Source: Acetobacter sp. UBA5411 (GTDB lineage: Bacteria; Pseudomonadota; Alphaproteobacteria; Acetobacterales; Acetobacteraceae). From it: a stretch of 13,899 bases of DNA. Where the stretch lies: the NCBI RefSeq assembly GCF_002409645.1, contig NZ_DHNR01000023.1, positions 1-13,899 on the forward strand. The letters are read 5' to 3'. The first letter of the stretch is position 1. Each line of letters begins with the position of its first letter. Below the pieces are notes generated by a model, which did no database searches, had not been told where the DNA came from, and was given only the letters and a program-made list of their open reading frames with translations. Below are positions 12,488 through 13,899 of the stretch, in pieces. The position numbers and the translations under genes are program-made.

Positions 12488-13899
12488 GTGATTCAGAACC
12501 CTACCCTGAAGGAAGGAACGCGTTGCCTTATTTGCCCAGAGGCGAGACGCCACCCCGCTGCAGCCATTATTCGACAGTCGGTATTCGCCGCAGTGATGTC
12601 ATGCCTGACGGCGTGCGCTGTCGGTCCGAACTATCGGACACCACAAATGTCGCTTATCCCGTTCCACGATGTCAGCAAAACAGCGTTCTCGACATCTTCC
12701 TCTGAGAACGCTGCTTCCTGGTGGAAATCATTTCATGATCCGGAACTCGATAAAATTGAGTCCCGAGTGCTTACCCAGAATCTTGATCTGAAGGCAGCCT
12801 ATGCGAGAGTGCTTCAGGGACGGGCAATCGCGCGCTCAGCAGCTGCACAGATGTTACCAACTCTCGATTTTTCCCCTCAGGTTTCGGCAACAAGACTCTC
12901 CGAAGAAGGACTCATCGGTCACATTGTCCGGGAAATTCCTCACTTCAATCGGGATTATCGCGAGTACAACGTCGGCGGGGTGGCAAGTTGGGAACTGGAC
13001 ATCGCTGGCGGCTTACGAAGAGCACACGAAGCCGCACGGGATGAGTTTCAGGCAGCTGAGGCAGAAGGTGATGGTACGAGACTGAGCCTCGCGGCCGAGG
13101 CTGCCGATACATACCTCCGCATCCGGGGCGATCAGGCCCGGCTACGCATAGCCAGGGATGTTTTCACCTCCAACCAGAAGATGATGGACCTTATCCGACA
13201 GCGTCGCAGTCGAAATGTTGCCGACGACCGGGAATTGTCCTCTGCTACAGTAGTCGTCGAGGCTGCCCGGCAGAACATGATCGATATAGAAAAAGATGAG
13301 GAAACGCAGTCAAACCGACTTGATGTCCTGATGGGAACCCAGCCCGGAACATACGCTGGAGAACTCAGGATTTATGCTGAATTACCCGCTGTTCCCGCAC
13401 CATCCGCAAATGCGCAGCCTCTCGAAGTTCTCCGGCATCGGCCCGATGTTATCGCCTCGGAAAGAAGGCTGGCAGCAAGCAACGCCCGCATCGGCGAGGC
13501 TCTGGCAAATTATTATCCAAAAATATCTCTCCAGGGCGCGCTGGGTTTCGAAAGTATGAGTCCGCAACAGCTATTCACGGCGCCTGGATTCCAGCCGACT
13601 GCGACAGGAGCATTACGATGGCGCATTTTCGATTTCGGAAAAATATCCAGTGATGTCTCCCGTGCTCATGGTAGTTATGCAGAAGCGCTCGCCAGCTATC
13701 AGGCCACCATGTTACGCGCAGCAGAGGATGTAGAAGATGCATTCTTTCATCTTTCCCAGACACGGCAAGCGATCGCGTCACAAATGCACAATGTTGAAGC
13801 GTTGCACCATGCTGCGGCTCTCACATGGCAGTCCTATACAGCGGGCACTCTGGCTCTAAATGATGCCCTTCAAGCAAACATCACCTTATTGAACGCGCA
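12488..13899 (+). CDS. RND efflux outer membrane factor, NodT family lipoprotein, 3'-partial
   Basis: TolC/OprM-like outer membrane channel of a tripartite pump. The frame is open from 12416 to the window end with no stop, giving about 470 codons from the chosen start; NodT proteins are about 480-500 residues, so only a short tail is outside. The lipobox SCLTAC is followed by AVGPNYRTP, the NodT hallmark. The first OEP repeat has SWWKSFHDPELDKI, NLDLKAAYARV and VASWELDIAGGLRRAHEAARDE. The second has RHRPDVIASERRLAASNARIGEALANYYPKISLQGALGF and LRWRIFDFGKISSDVSRAHGSY. The start is inferred: GTG 12488 has AGAGG eight bases upstream but leaves a long leader, with the acylated Cys at residue 43; ATG 12452 would make it longer still. 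The true start could be a rare codon further in. The gene diverges from the TetR gene and completes the adaptor-permease pump. Confidence 0.87.
   Translation, partial: MIQNPTLKEGTRCLICPEARRHPAAAIIRQSVFAAVMSCLTACAVGPNYRTPQMSLIPFHDVSKTAFSTSSSENAASWWKSFHDPELDKIESRVLTQNLDLKAAYARVLQGRAIARSAAAQMLPTLDFSPQVSATRLSEEGLIGHIVREIPHFNRDYREYNVGGVASWELDIAGGLRRAHEAARDEFQAAEAEGDGTRLSLAAEAADTYLRIRGDQARLRIARDVFTSNQKMMDLIRQRRSRNVADDRELSSATVVVEAARQNMIDIEKDEETQSNRLDVLMGTQPGTYAGELRIYAELPAVPAPSANAQPLEVLRHRPDVIASERRLAASNARIGEALANYYPKISLQGALGFESMSPQQLFTAPGFQPTATGALRWRIFDFGKISSDVSRAHGSYAEALASYQATMLRAAEDVEDAFFHLSQTRQAIASQMHNVEALHHAAALTWQSYTAGTLALNDALQANITLLNA

Noticed and set aside
12406..12705. 99-codon plus-strand frame and other short frames over the start of the outer-membrane-factor gene
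   Set aside because: Another frame carries the lipobox and continuous NodT sequence through to the window end; these are shadows.
1..13899. CRISPR array, rRNA, complete tRNA, insertion-sequence transposase
   Set aside because: No regularly spaced repeats, no RNA gene signatures beyond the tRNA-like 16-mer, and no transposase found on either strand.

Overview
The window looks like alphaproteobacterial accessory DNA, most plausibly from an acetic-acid-type bacterium (Acetobacteraceae). This is inferred from GC-rich coding sequence, protein style and gene content; no rRNA or complete tRNA is present to fix the taxonomy. No wholly unknown gene system is visible. The interest lies in junctions and control sites around recognisable families.

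Layout. (1) 1-1569 is the 3' part of a large serine recombinase cut by the window edge. Its last ~150 nt read antisense through what looks like the 3' end of an initiator tRNA-Met gene and its terminator hairpin, which suggests an old integration end. A strong 31-nt dyad follows at once. (2) 1596-2212 (minus) is a type II toxin-antitoxin pair, a PIN/VapC toxin and a Phd/YefM-like antitoxin, with a good promoter overlapped by TAGCTA repeats. (3) 2378-4017 is a divergent pair, an MmyB-type HTH regulator (minus) and a SAM methyltransferase (plus), with a perfect 16-bp palindrome between them. (4) 3989-4441 is the N-terminal half of a haloacetate-dehalogenase-like alpha/beta hydrolase, broken at the methyltransferase stop codon. 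An AT-rich spacer and a GNAT acetyltransferase (4691-5143) follow. (5) 5200-7084 holds a TetR regulator translationally coupled to a LOG-family nucleotide hydrolase (minus), divergent from a glutathione S-transferase (plus). A perfect dyad sits inside the putative GST promoter. (6) 7481-13899 is a tripartite RND efflux locus: TetR regulator, lipoprotein adaptor and RND permease on the minus strand, and a NodT-type outer membrane factor diverging on the plus strand and running off the window.

How the genes work together. The recombinase, toxin-antitoxin pair and broken hydrolase indicate a region shaped by integration and deletion. The rest are small regulator-plus-effector modules of stress or xenobiotic type: TetR with GST and LOG, HTH with methyltransferase, and TetR with a complete RND pump. 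The adaptor and permease overlap by 4 nt and must be co-translated. The outer membrane factor would complete the envelope-spanning channel. Similar sequence motifs lie in the promoter region of the adaptor-permease operon and in the regulator/outer-membrane-factor intergenic region, consistent with one TetR protein controlling both.
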